Positions 9,355 through 20,727 of a stretch of DNA of 64,000 nucleotides are shown one piece after another. Source of the DNA: Bacteroidales bacterium (GTDB lineage: Bacteria > Bacteroidota > Bacteroidia > Bacteroidales > UBA932); NCBI GenBank assembly GCA_015060395.1, contig SUYP01000002.1, positions 87,074 to 151,073 on the forward strand. The letters are read 5' to 3'. The first letter of the stretch is position 1, and each line of letters opens with the position of its first letter. A program made the position numbers and the translations under genes. The notes below the pieces were generated by a model that was not told the origin of the DNA, did not search any database, and saw nothing but the letters and a program-made list of their open reading frames with translations.

Positions 9355-12300
9355 TTAGAATTTAAGTGTAATACCGCCAGATACAGTTCTCATAGGAGAG
9401 TATCTTGTAGCAGTTGTTGAAGATGAGAAGCTCTGACGTGGGTCGAATCCCTTACGAGCAGACCAGTAGTAGAGGTTCTCTGCAGAAACATACACCCTCA
9501 TTGAGCTTACCAGGAACTTCTTGGTAAACTTCGCAGGAAGAGTATAACCGAAGTTGACATTCTGAAGGTTCAGATATGAAGCTGATGTCAAGAACCTTGT
9601 AGATGTCGCGTTATTGTAGGTCTCAGCATACTGGAAACGTGGGATATCCGATGTAGGATTCTCTGGAGTCCAGGAGTTGAGGAGGTCCTTATGATAGTTG
9701 AAACCTGTGCTCTGTGATGTTGGAGAGTACATAAATGTAGCGTATGAACCATCCAGCTGACGACCGCCTACCTGATAAGTGAAGTTGATTGAGAAATCAA
9801 ATCCATAAGCGCTGATCGATGTTCCGAAACCACCGAAGAGAGGTGCAAGAGTTGACTTGCCTGTAAGATACTTGGTAGCCTTTGAATAGTCATCAGTTGT
9901 TTCTCTTTCGCCTGTTGGATTTCCTTCATCGTCGAGGATGTTCTTCCACCAGAGGGACTTACCGGTCGCATCATCTACACCTGCATATTCGTATGTGTAC
10001 CAGGTGTACATTGAAGCGCCTTCTGCTACGAAGAATGAACCGTTTGCGAAACCGTCATACTGATTGCCGTTGGCATCGTATGCCTTTGCATCCTTTACAT
10101 TGTCAGCCAATGATACGACTCTGTTCTTGAGATATGAAGCGTTGAGATTGAAATCCCACTGAACGTTCTTGTTGTTGAGGAGAACGAAGTGGAAGTCACC
10201 CTCGACACCGTAGTTGTTCATATCACCGACGTTCTTGTAAAGCGAAGTATAACCCTGTGAAGGAGCTACCGGAGTCGGGAAGAGCATATCTGTAGTCATA
10301 CGGTTGAAGTACTCGATACCTCCGGAAATGCGACCGTTAAGGAATGCGAATTCAACACCGGCGTTGAAGTTTGTATTGGTCTCCCAAGTGATGTCTGGAT
10401 TACCCTTTGAAGCGAAGATTGTAGAAATCTTTCCGTCAGAAGGAACGATAGAGAATACATCTGTATATCTGTATGAACCGATAGAGTCGTTACCCTGGCT
10501 ACCGATAGAAGCCTTGAGCTTGAGTTCGTTCATCCAACCTACGTTATACCAATTCTCCTTGCTGAGGATCCAGGCTGCACCGGCACTCCAGAAGTTACCC
10601 CAACGATATGAAGGGTGGAATCTAGAAGAAGCATCTCTACGGAATGATCCTGAAACGAAGTAACGCTCCATATAATCATACTGTGCACGTGCGAAGAAAC
10701 CCTCGTTGTTGTATCTGGTCTGGTATGAAGTCGAGCTCTGGCCGTCAACTACAGCACCGTCGAGTTCCTTATTGTCCTGTGAGAACATCTGGCTCTTTGA
10801 ACCGCCTACATAGTAGCCTCTGTTGTCGTAATACTCGTGACCGAGGAGGATACCTACGTTGTGGTTGCCGAACTTCCTTGAATAGTTGAGGAGCTGCTGG
10901 GTGTTCCAAGCATAGCTGCGGCTGTGTCCTACTGAAACTGTACCACCTGTAGAACGGAACTGTCCGTAATATGGGTTATAAACGTAGTTTGATCGAGTCT
11001 CGTCGAGAGTTGCAGAAGCGTTTACAGTGAATGTAAGGCCCTTGCAGATGTCGATATCGATATAACCCTGAGCCGAGAGTGCGTTACCCTCTGCGTGGTT
11101 TGTATTGTAGAGGTTCGCAAGAACAGGGTTCGCGTCAGTGATGAACGGACGTGATGTACCTGGGATACCACCATTACCGATGTTACCGTTACCGTGGTCA
11201 AGGAGTGCGATACCGTTTACATCATAATACTGAGTTCCGTCAAGATTTCTGATGTAGAGAGGGTAAATAGGAGCGATCTGAGATGTGAACGCCCAGATGT
11301 TCGCTGTAGAACCGTCGTTACCGTTATTTCCGAGAGAGTTGAAGCCGAACTTTGTGTAAGACATATTTGCACCGATCTTCAACCAGTTCTTAGCCTTGTA
11401 GTCAGCCTTGAGACGTGCAGAAAGACGCTGGTGGTCAGACTTGTCAGTGATACCCTTGTTATCAAGGTAGCTCAAAGATGAGTAGAAAGACATTCTTTCC
11501 TGAGCACCTGAAACAGAGAGTGTGTATTCCTGACGGACACCGTTGCGATATACATTGTCAGCCCAGTTATCCGGCTTTACAAGGAAGTCACCCATTGCAT
11601 AACCCTCTGTTGCAGCAGGGTTGAAGCGGCCGTTACGTCCGATTGCATACTGTCCTTCAGGAACGGTATATGTCTGATAACCGAGACCGCCTGAAGCTGC
11701 ATCGAACAGGTTCTCATTAGCCCTCATATATGCTTCCTCTGAAGAAAGTCCGAGACCATCCTCTGAAACATAGTAGTTATAGAGAGCCTTGTAGTGCTGC
11801 TCATAATATGCGCGTGGGTCATCGATAGTCTCATATCTCTGGAGAGCGTTTGTATTGACACCGACCTTTGCATCGAATGATACGACAGCCTGTCCCGACT
11901 TTCCTCTCTTGGTGGTGATCATAATCACACCATTGGCACCACGGGCACCGTAGAGAGCATTCGAAGCAGCGTCCTTGAGGACTGTCATACTTTCGATATC
12001 ACTTGGAGCGATGTTGTTCATATTGCCGTCGAACGGAGCACCGTCCACGATGATGAGTGGGTCATTTCCTGCATTGATTGAAGAAATACCACGTACACGG
12101 ATTGTTGCAGAAGAACCAGGGGCACCGTTTGAAGAAACGAGCTGCACACCGGCTACCTGACCTGCGAGAGCATTTGTGACGTTAGATACCTGCGACTGAG
12201 CAAGCTTCTCGTCATCAAGGACTTTCGCAGAACCCGTGAAGGCCTCCTTGGTTGATGTACCGAACGCGACAACGATAGTCTCGTTCAAAGTCTCGGTATC

Positions 12301-12591
12301 CGGATCGAGAGTCACGTGAAGAGTCTTGCGGCCATCCACTGGAATCTCAAGTGTGTGGTATCCGAGAGAAGAGAATACCAAGATACCGTTTGCTGGTACT
12401 GTCATAGAGAACAAACCATCAGCATCTGTGCTGGCTCCTGTCATTGTGCCTTTCAGCTGAATGGATGCGAAAGGCACATACTCATCTGTTGCTGAATCCT
12501 TTACACTTCCGGTTACAGTTACATCCTGTGCAAATGCCGCATAACCGATCAGAACAGCCAACACTGTGAAAAATAGTTTCATTTTTCTCAT
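9355..12591 (-). CDS. SusC/RagA family TonB-dependent transporter
   Basis: CarboxypepD_reg-like N-terminus, plug (NALAGQVAGVQLVSSNGAPGSSATIRVRGISSINAGNDPLIIVDG), beta-barrel ending in ITLKF. Confidence 0.95.
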   Translation of the reverse strand: MRKMKLFFTVLAVLIGYAAFAQDVTVTGSVKDSATDEYVPFASIQLKGTMTGASTDADGLFSMTVPANGILVFSSLGYHTLEIPVDGRKTLHVTLDPDTETLNETIVVAFGTSTKEAFTGSAKVLDDEKLAQSQVSNVTNALAGQVAGVQLVSSNGAPGSSATIRVRGISSINAGNDPLIIVDGAPFDGNMNNIAPSDIESMTVLKDAASNALYGARGANGVIMITTKRGKSGQAVVSFDAKVGVNTNALQRYETIDDPRAYYEQHYKALYNYYVSEDGLGLSSEEAYMRANENLFDAASGGLGYQTYTVPEGQYAIGRNGRFNPAATEGYAMGDFLVKPDNWADNVYRNGVRQEYTLSVSGAQERMSFYSSLSYLDNKGITDKSDHQRLSARLKADYKAKNWLKIGANMSYTKFGFNSLGNNGNDGSTANIWAFTSQIAPIYPLYIRNLDGTQYYDVNGIALLDHGNGNIGNGGIPGTSRPFITDANPVLANLYNTNHAEGNALSAQGYIDIDICKGLTFTVNASATLDETRSNYVYNPYYGQFRSTGGTVSVGHSRSYAWNTQQLLNYSRKFGNHNVGILLGHEYYDNRGYYVGGSKSQMFSQDNKELDGAVVDGQSSTSYQTRYNNEGFFARAQYDYMERYFVSGSFRRDASSRFHPSYRWGNFWSAGAAWILSKENWYNVGWMNELKLKASIGSQGNDSIGSYRYTDVFSIVPSDGKISTIFASKGNPDITWETNTNFNAGVEFAFLNGRISGGIEYFNRMTTDMLFPTPVAPSQGYTSLYKNVGDMNNYGVEGDFHFVLLNNKNVQWDFNLNASYLKNRVVSLADNVKDAKAYDANGNQYDGFANGSFFVAEGASMYTWYTYEYAGVDDATGKSLWWKNILDDEGNPTGERETTDDYSKATKYLTGKSTLAPLFGGFGTSISAYGFDFSINFTYQVGGRQLDGSYATFMYSPTSQSTGFNYHKDLLNSWTPENPTSDIPRFQYAETYNNATSTRFLTSASYLNLQNVNFGYTLPAKFTKKFLVSSMRVYVSAENLYYWSARKGFDPRQSFSSSTTATRYSPMRTVSGGITLKF

Positions 12592-12696
12592 AGTTGTTAC
12601 TTTTAGTTGTTAAACATAAATATTGATACTTCGTGTACACTACACTAAAAAACCAATTGCACTAATAATAGGTGGTTTTTATAGCACCATTTCCTA

Positions 12697-12728
12697 CAAA
12701 GTTAACTAATGTTTTTTTAATTTTCAAA
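12697..12728 (-). promoter_or_regulatory. Promoter candidate of the SusC operon (TTTG -33 / TAACTTTG -7)
   Basis: Minus strand TTTG (12725-12728) then 20 bp then TAACTTTG (12697-12704). Confidence 0.65.
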
Positions 12729-12982
12729 CATTCTTAAATCAATTATTTATGGCGATTGTTAAGTTTTTGTTACATAAAGCCAAAAAAACTATAAGACACG
12801 GGCCACCTAACACCTTACAATTCACTTCCGTGCACGGTCTCAAATTTACGATTTATAAGTTAAATTTATTTTGCTTTTTTTATCGATATGACGAAAAAGT
12901 CCTGTTTAAAGGGTGATTTTCGCCCAATATTCATAGAAAAACAGCGTTTTGAAACCGCAAAGGTTACAATTCTGAACCACAA

Positions 12983-13016
12983 AAGCGGCCGATTCCAGCA
13001 AAGGAACCGGCCGCTT
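12983..13016 (-). terminator. groESL operon terminator hairpin
   Basis: Plus-strand AAGCGGCCGATTCC-AGCAAA-GGAACCGGCCGCTT; on the minus strand followed by TTTT. Confidence 0.75.
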
Positions 13017-13041
13017 CTATATTATATAGGTATAAATAAGG

Positions 13042-14676
<1,635 letters not shown>

Positions 14677-14684
14677 TTACTTTC

Positions 14685-14747
14685 TGTCATATTGAACGAA
14701 GCGGAACATCTCTACCTGAAAGATCCTTCGCTAAGCTCGGGATGACA
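14685..14747. repeat. Degenerate palindromic repeat in the groES-groEL intercistronic gap
   Basis: 27-nt arms TGTCATATTGAACGAAGCGGAACATCT / AGATCCTTCGCTAAGCTCGGGATGACA separated by 9 nt; 18/27 complementary. Confidence 0.7.
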
Positions 14748-14753
14748 ACATTA

Positions 14754-15020
14754 TTAAAGAATTGCCAATATGTCAGACTGCTTCATAATGAGGTAGTCCT
14801 TTCCTTCCACTGAAACCTCGGTACCTGCGTACTTGCCATAAATGACTACGTCGCCCACCTGCACCTCCATAGGCTCATCCTTCTTGCCAGGGCCTGCCGC
14901 TACGACTGTTCCCTGCTGTGGTTTCTCCTTTGCTGTATCAGGAATAAAAAGTCCTGAAGCTGTCTGTGTCTCAGCCGCTTTCGGCTCGATCACAACTCTG
15001 TCTGCTAATGGTCTGATCAT
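14754..15020 (-). CDS. groS: 10 kDa co-chaperonin GroES
   Basis: [37 protein letters not shown]...; the supplied ORF starts too far upstream. Confidence 0.95.
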   Translation of the reverse strand: MIRPLADRVVIEPKAAETQTASGLFIPDTAKEKPQQGTVVAAGPGKKDEPMEVQVGDVVIYGKYAGTEVSVEGKDYLIMKQSDILAIL

Positions 15021-15221
15021 TGTTATTGAATTTAAAACGTTTTCTTTCAGTGTCTCCGACTCATCCGGAATATATCCGGAGGATACTGGATACGGACAAA
15101 TATATCGGCAAAAGAAGTGCCAGCCGCGCCCGACTGACATTTTGTCACTTTGCGCATAATTTTTGTATCAATTTACAGATAAAGACGTATATTTACAGAC
15201 AACGACCAATCCACCCCTGTT

Positions 15222-18200
15222 ATGACTAGAATCCTAAGACTCTTCAATGCGGCTCTGATTTCAGCGATCATCTGCCTTTCATCCACTTCCTGCAAGGAAA
15301 ACAAGCGTCAGACAAATGACCCTTCAACAGAATTCGCCACCTATATCAAGGCATACACCGGCAACCTCATAAATGCCGGCACCCCTGTCAAGGTCGAGTT
15401 CACCACACAGCCGGGCAATCCCGACATAACGGATCTATTCTCTTTTTCTCCTTCGATAAAGGGAGAAACGAGATGGACCTCCGCGACAACGGTGGAATTC
15501 ATCCCGGACGAAGGCGCTATGAAGCCAGGAAAATCCTACAAGGCAGTCTTAGCACTCCACAAAATCTATGACATCAAGGACAGCGGGCTGAAGGAGTTCC
15601 GCTTCGGCTTCGTCACCGCTGCAAGGGAAGCCAGAATATCTGTCGAAGGCGTTACACTGACCGAAGCACAGAGCGGAAGCGCAAGCGTCAAGGGACACCT
15701 GGCTCTGAGCGAGCCTCTGGAAAAGGAAAAGGCCCAGCAGATGCTTTCGGTACATTATCCGGCCGGCAAGGCAGAGATAGCGCTCGAAGGAGAAGGAACT
15801 TCATACACATTTACAGTCACAGGACTTGAGCAGGCGGCATCAGACAGAGATCTCGAGATCAGACTGGACGGGAAGAAAGCCGGTTTCTCTTCAGAATCCA
15901 GACAGACTGTCGTCATCCCCGGCACAGGAGAATTCAAAGTGCTGGGAGCCAGGATTATGGAAGGAGAAGATCCATACGTCGAGATACGCTTTTCCGAGCC
16001 ATTGGATCCTACGGCCGATTACACAGGATTCTTCACTCTCATCGGAGCCGGACGCCAGCATATAGACATACAGGACAACATCGTGAAGGTCTATTTCGAG
16101 AGGATAGAAGGGGAAGAGACCGCAATTCTGGTCAGCGCCGGCACAAAGAGCATAAATGCCAACAAGACCGGCAGCGACTGGTCCTATAACTTCGGAGCAT
16201 CTTCGCCGAAACCGGCCGTGGAAGTGCCTCTGGAGGGCACGATACTTCCTGACGCCGCATCCCTCACGATACCTTTCAGGGCGGTGAACCTCGCTGCCGT
16301 TGACCTCAGCATAATCCGGATATATGAAGACAACGTCCTGATGTTCCTTCAGGACAATACCCTTTCCAGCGGGTCACAGATCAGGCGTTCCGGAAGGCTT
16401 GCCTACAGAAAGACCATCAGACTTGACTCTGACCGTGACAAAGACCTGAGCAAATGGCAGAATTTCTCGGTCGATCTTAGCGGCATCATCAAGCACGAAC
16501 CTGGAGCCATATACAGGGTACGCATCTCATTCAAGCAAGAGTATTCTCTCTACGGCAAGGATGCCGCAAGCATCCTCGCCGACAATGCGATGATAAGTCT
16601 CACCTCCGGCGACCTGACAGAAAAGGATATGGCCGTCTGGGACGCTCCGTTCCCATATTATTACGAAAGCGCATACGACTGGAGCAGATACGACTGGAAG
16701 GACAGGGACAACCCTATGACTCCTTCATATTATATGGAGTCGGAAAGATTCCCTGAATTCAACCTTCTTTCCAGCAACATCGGCATCATCGCCAAATCCG
16801 CAGATTCCGGACATTTCTGGGTGAATGTCAACGACATACTCACCACTGCACCTATGGCAGGAGTGAAGGTGAGCGCATATAACTTCCAGCTTCAGAAGGT
16901 AGGTTCTGCAGAGACCGACGGCGAAGGATCCGCAAAGATGAAGGTAAGCGGCAAGCCTTTCGTCATCGTGGCTGAGAAAGGCCGCACCAGATCATATCTG
17001 AAGGTGACTGACGGAAACGAGAATTCCCTCAGCCGCTTCGACACCGGCGGAAAGAAGCTCGAAAAAGGGCTCAAGGGCTTCGTCTATGGAGAACGCGGGG
17101 TATGGAGGCCGGGAGACACCCTGCACCTTACACTGATAATCGATGACATCGAGAAGAGGATTCCGGCGAATCATCCTGCGACAGTGGAAATATATACCCC
17201 TCAGGGCCAGTTCTACAGCAAGAAGGTATGCTCTGAAAACATCAACGGATTCTACAGATTCGACATAGCTACGGCTGCAGACGACCCTACAGGCACCTGG
17301 AACGCATATTTCAAGATAGGAGGCGCTACATTCCACAAGGGCCTGCCAGTGGAGACCATCAAGCCTAACCGCCTGAAGATCAGCACCGACATAAGGACCG
17401 GCATCCTCGTCGGAGGGGAACCGGCATTTGTAGAAATCGCTTCATCCTGGCTCACAGGACCGGCGGCTGCAGGCCTGAAAGCCACTGCGGAAATGTCACT
17501 GCGTCCTCAGAGCGGCACTTTCAAAGGATTTGAAGGCTATACATTCAGAAACCCTTCTGCTGAATTTTCATCAAAGGCACAGCAGATCTTCGACATTACG
17601 CTGGATGCCCAGGGAAAGGCCCGGATGAATGTGACAATGCCTGCCGCAGCCAATGCACCAGGTATGCTTACGGCAGACATCGTGACAAGGGTGACAGAAC
17701 CGGGAGGCGACATCAGCATCACGTCACAGTCTATGCCATTCTCCCCTTTCAAGGGATATGTAGGCATCAAGATGCCTCAGACCGAAAACTGGTATGAGAC
17801 AGACACTTACCACGACTTCAACATAGCTACCGTGGATATGCACGGCAAGCGCATCAGCGGACATAACATCGAATATGTAATATACAAGGTCGGCTGGAAC
17901 TGGTGGTGGGATTCGGACGGAGCTTCCTTCGATTCATACGTCAACAGCAGCAATGCCAAGGTGCATACTTCCGCAAGATATGTCTCCGGTGCGAGGGACG
18001 AGATCGTCAGATTCAGGCTCGACTACCCGGACTGGGGCAGATTCTATCTCTACGTAAAGGATCTCGACAGCGGGCACTCGACCGGAACCTTCTTCACCGT
18101 TGACTGGCCGATGTGGAGAGGAAGGGCCGACCGCACTGATCCTGAGGCAATTACAATGCTCACATTCACCACAGACAAGAAGGAATACGAAGTCGGAGAG

Positions 18201-20726
18201 CAAGCAACGGCATATATCCCTGCCGCCAAGGGAGGCCGTGCGCTTGTCAGCATCGAGAACGGAAGGACCGTCATATCCAGGACCTGGGTGCAGACAAAGG
18301 AGGAAGGTGACACGCCTTTCCGATTCACCGTCACCAAGGATATGGCTCCTAACTTCTACATTCATATAACCCTCCTGCAGCCTCACAAGCAGACAGCCAA
18401 CGACCTGCCTATCAGGATGTACGGAGTGCAGCCTGTGACCGTAAGCAACAAGGCATCGGCACTTCATCCAGTCATAGAGGCTCCTGAGGTCATACGTCCG
18501 CAGGAATCTTTCAAGATAAAGATCAAGGAAAAGAACGGCAGGGCGATGACCTACACCCTTGCGATTGTGGACGAAGGACTTCTGGACATCACAGGATTCA
18601 AGACTCCTGACCCTTGGAAGGCTATGTATGCAAGAGAAGCCCTCGGCATAAGGACCTGGGACATCTACGACGATGTGGCCGGAGCATTCGGCGGAAACTT
18701 CCCGGCAATGTTCAGCATCGGAGGTGACGAATATATGATCAAAGGCGACAAGAGGGACAACAGATTCAACCCTGTCGTGAAATTCCTCGGTCCTTTCAAG
18801 TGCAACGGAAGCGCCACACACACCATCACCCTCCCGATGTACGTCGGTTCGGTGCGCATAATGGTGATTGCAGGGCAGGACGGAGCATACGGATCGGCAG
18901 AGAAGGCCGTGCCGGTACGCTCCCCTCTTATGATCCTCCCGACAGCTCCGCGCGTACTGGGCATCGGTGAGACCGTGGCCCTGCCTGTCAATGTATTCGC
19001 TATGGAAAAAGACGTCAGGAACGTCAAGCTGACAATCAGCGCTGAAGGCCCTGTCAGGATCACATCCGAAGCAGTGCAGAACATTGAGTTCCAGGAAGTT
19101 GGGGACAAACTAGCAAGATTCACCATACAGTCTGAAGGAGAGGGCGCCGTCAAGCTGACCGTCAAGGCCGAGGCCCAGGGCTTCAAGGCTCAGGAAACCA
19201 TACATCTCGAAAGCCGCAACCCTGATCCTGGCAGACTCAGAATAGAAAGAAAAGTCATCAACGCAGGTGAAGAGGCTGTCTTCAGATGGGACAAGGGCGA
19301 TGGTCTCAGCTTCGAATGGGCAAGAGCAGAAGCTGCAGGCTTCCCGGCAATCGACTTCAACGGTCTGTTCAGCTATGTTTACGGCTACAGACACAACTGC
19401 ACCGAACAGCTCAGCGCCAGAGGCATCAGCCTGCTCAACATTATGGATATGCTCGACGAAACCAACAGGCAGAAGGCTAAGGCTATGGTAGAATCGATCC
19501 TTCAGCAGCTCTACTCAAGGCAGCTTCCGGACGGAGGATTCAGATACTGGCCGGGCTCTCGCTCCGCTGACGGCTGGGTGACTTCAATGGCGGGGCATTT
19601 TATGACAGAAGCCGCCGCTAACGGATACAGCGTCAGCAAGAGCGTCCTGAACAGCTGGAAGAAATACCAGAACAAGGCTGTCAAGGAATACAGACATACA
19701 GGCAGATATGACCACAACGACCTCGGTCAGGCCTACAGGCTCTACACCCTTGCCCTGGCAGGAAGCCCGGACAACGGAGCTATGAACCGCCTGAGAGAAA
19801 GCATCTCCTGCTCCGACCAGGCGAAATGGATGCTTGCCTCGGCATACGCCCTGAGCGGCAAGAAGAGCATAGCCTCCCAGATGATATCCGGCACATCATC
19901 CGACATCTCCAGCTATCCTGAGACCGACAACACATACGGATCGGCCACCCGCGACAAGGCGATTGCCCTCGAAGCCTTCATCCTCGCCGACGACATCACA
20001 AAGGCTATGGATATCGCCGAGGAAACAGCCGCCGACCTCAATGCTGCCGGCTTCACGACCCAGACTGCCGCATTCGCAGCCATTGCTATGAACAGGCTCA
20101 ACAAGAAGATCAGCGACAAGTCAATAGACATCGACATCATCCAGAACGAGACCTTCAAGGCCAGGAGCGCCAAGGCTTCAGCATCCTGGGATCTGGACGC
20201 AGCACAGGGCAACGTGACGATAAGGAACAACGCTGACGAGCCTATATACATCAGCGTCTCGTCATACGGCAGGCCTGCATACGGAACGGAAATGCCGGCC
20301 GAGGCTTCAGGACTTATGCTGCAGGTGACATACAAGGACTTATCAGGCAATGTCATTTCTCCATACAGCATAGCTCAGGGAACAGATTTCATCGCAGAAA
20401 TGACGGTTGCAAACACCTCGTCCGTCAACGACTGCCGCGACCTGGCACTGACTATGGCCATACCTTCAGGATGGGAGATATTCAACGAAAGGCTCTTCGG
20501 CGGGGCTGCGGAAGCCGAGGAGGCGTCATACGCATACAACGACATACGCGACGACAGCACCTCATATTATTTCGACCTCCCGAAGGGACACCGCAAGACC
20601 TTCCGCACAAGACTCACTGCCGTATATGAAGGAACATATATCCTTCCGTCGGTCAAGTGCGAGGCTATGTACGACAACAAGACATTTGCATACACAGCTT
20701 CCGGGCATACATCCGTGACAAGATAG
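15222..20726 (+). CDS. Bacterial alpha-2-macroglobulin family protein (MG/thioester)
   Basis: 1834 aa, lipobox-like SSTSC, FVYGERGVWRPGDTLHLTLI, thioester motif CTEQ in YRHNCTEQLSARG. Confidence 0.9.
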   Translation: MTRILRLFNAALISAIICLSSTSCKENKRQTNDPSTEFATYIKAYTGNLINAGTPVKVEFTTQPGNPDITDLFSFSPSIKGETRWTSATTVEFIPDEGAMKPGKSYKAVLALHKIYDIKDSGLKEFRFGFVTAAREARISVEGVTLTEAQSGSASVKGHLALSEPLEKEKAQQMLSVHYPAGKAEIALEGEGTSYTFTVTGLEQAASDRDLEIRLDGKKAGFSSESRQTVVIPGTGEFKVLGARIMEGEDPYVEIRFSEPLDPTADYTGFFTLIGAGRQHIDIQDNIVKVYFERIEGEETAILVSAGTKSINANKTGSDWSYNFGASSPKPAVEVPLEGTILPDAASLTIPFRAVNLAAVDLSIIRIYEDNVLMFLQDNTLSSGSQIRRSGRLAYRKTIRLDSDRDKDLSKWQNFSVDLSGIIKHEPGAIYRVRISFKQEYSLYGKDAASILADNAMISLTSGDLTEKDMAVWDAPFPYYYESAYDWSRYDWKDRDNPMTPSYYMESERFPEFNLLSSNIGIIAKSADSGHFWVNVNDILTTAPMAGVKVSAYNFQLQKVGSAETDGEGSAKMKVSGKPFVIVAEKGRTRSYLKVTDGNENSLSRFDTGGKKLEKGLKGFVYGERGVWRPGDTLHLTLIIDDIEKRIPANHPATVEIYTPQGQFYSKKVCSENINGFYRFDIATAADDPTGTWNAYFKIGGATFHKGLPVETIKPNRLKISTDIRTGILVGGEPAFVEIASSWLTGPAAAGLKATAEMSLRPQSGTFKGFEGYTFRNPSAEFSSKAQQIFDITLDAQGKARMNVTMPAAANAPGMLTADIVTRVTEPGGDISITSQSMPFSPFKGYVGIKMPQTENWYETDTYHDFNIATVDMHGKRISGHNIEYVIYKVGWNWWWDSDGASFDSYVNSSNAKVHTSARYVSGARDEIVRFRLDYPDWGRFYLYVKDLDSGHSTGTFFTVDWPMWRGRADRTDPEAITMLTFTTDKKEYEVGEQATAYIPAAKGGRALVSIENGRTVISRTWVQTKEEGDTPFRFTVTKDMAPNFYIHITLLQPHKQTANDLPIRMYGVQPVTVSNKASALHPVIEAPEVIRPQESFKIKIKEKNGRAMTYTLAIVDEGLLDITGFKTPDPWKAMYAREALGIRTWDIYDDVAGAFGGNFPAMFSIGGDEYMIKGDKRDNRFNPVVKFLGPFKCNGSATHTITLPMYVGSVRIMVIAGQDGAYGSAEKAVPVRSPLMILPTAPRVLGIGETVALPVNVFAMEKDVRNVKLTISAEGPVRITSEAVQNIEFQEVGDKLARFTIQSEGEGAVKLTVKAEAQGFKAQETIHLESRNPDPGRLRIERKVINAGEEAVFRWDKGDGLSFEWARAEAAGFPAIDFNGLFSYVYGYRHNCTEQLSARGISLLNIMDMLDETNRQKAKAMVESILQQLYSRQLPDGGFRYWPGSRSADGWVTSMAGHFMTEAAANGYSVSKSVLNSWKKYQNKAVKEYRHTGRYDHNDLGQAYRLYTLALAGSPDNGAMNRLRESISCSDQAKWMLASAYALSGKKSIASQMISGTSSDISSYPETDNTYGSATRDKAIALEAFILADDITKAMDIAEETAADLNAAGFTTQTAAFAAIAMNRLNKKISDKSIDIDIIQNETFKARSAKASASWDLDAAQGNVTIRNNADEPIYISVSSYGRPAYGTEMPAEASGLMLQVTYKDLSGNVISPYSIAQGTDFIAEMTVANTSSVNDCRDLALTMAIPSGWEIFNERLFGGAAEAEEASYAYNDIRDDSTSYYFDLPKGHRKTFRTRLTAVYEGTYILPSVKCEAMYDNKTFAYTASGHTSVTR

Positions 20727-20727
20727 G

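Noticed and set aside
15061-15104. TCCGGAATATATCCGGA palindrome-like sequence in the groES/A2M divergent gap as a heat-shock operator
   Set aside because: Does not match CIRCE and is only an imperfect short palindrome; insufficient support.
17934-18821. 295-aa minus-strand ORF inside alpha-2-macroglobulin
   Set aside because: Shadow ORF; the sense frame is a continuous 1834-aa recognised family.
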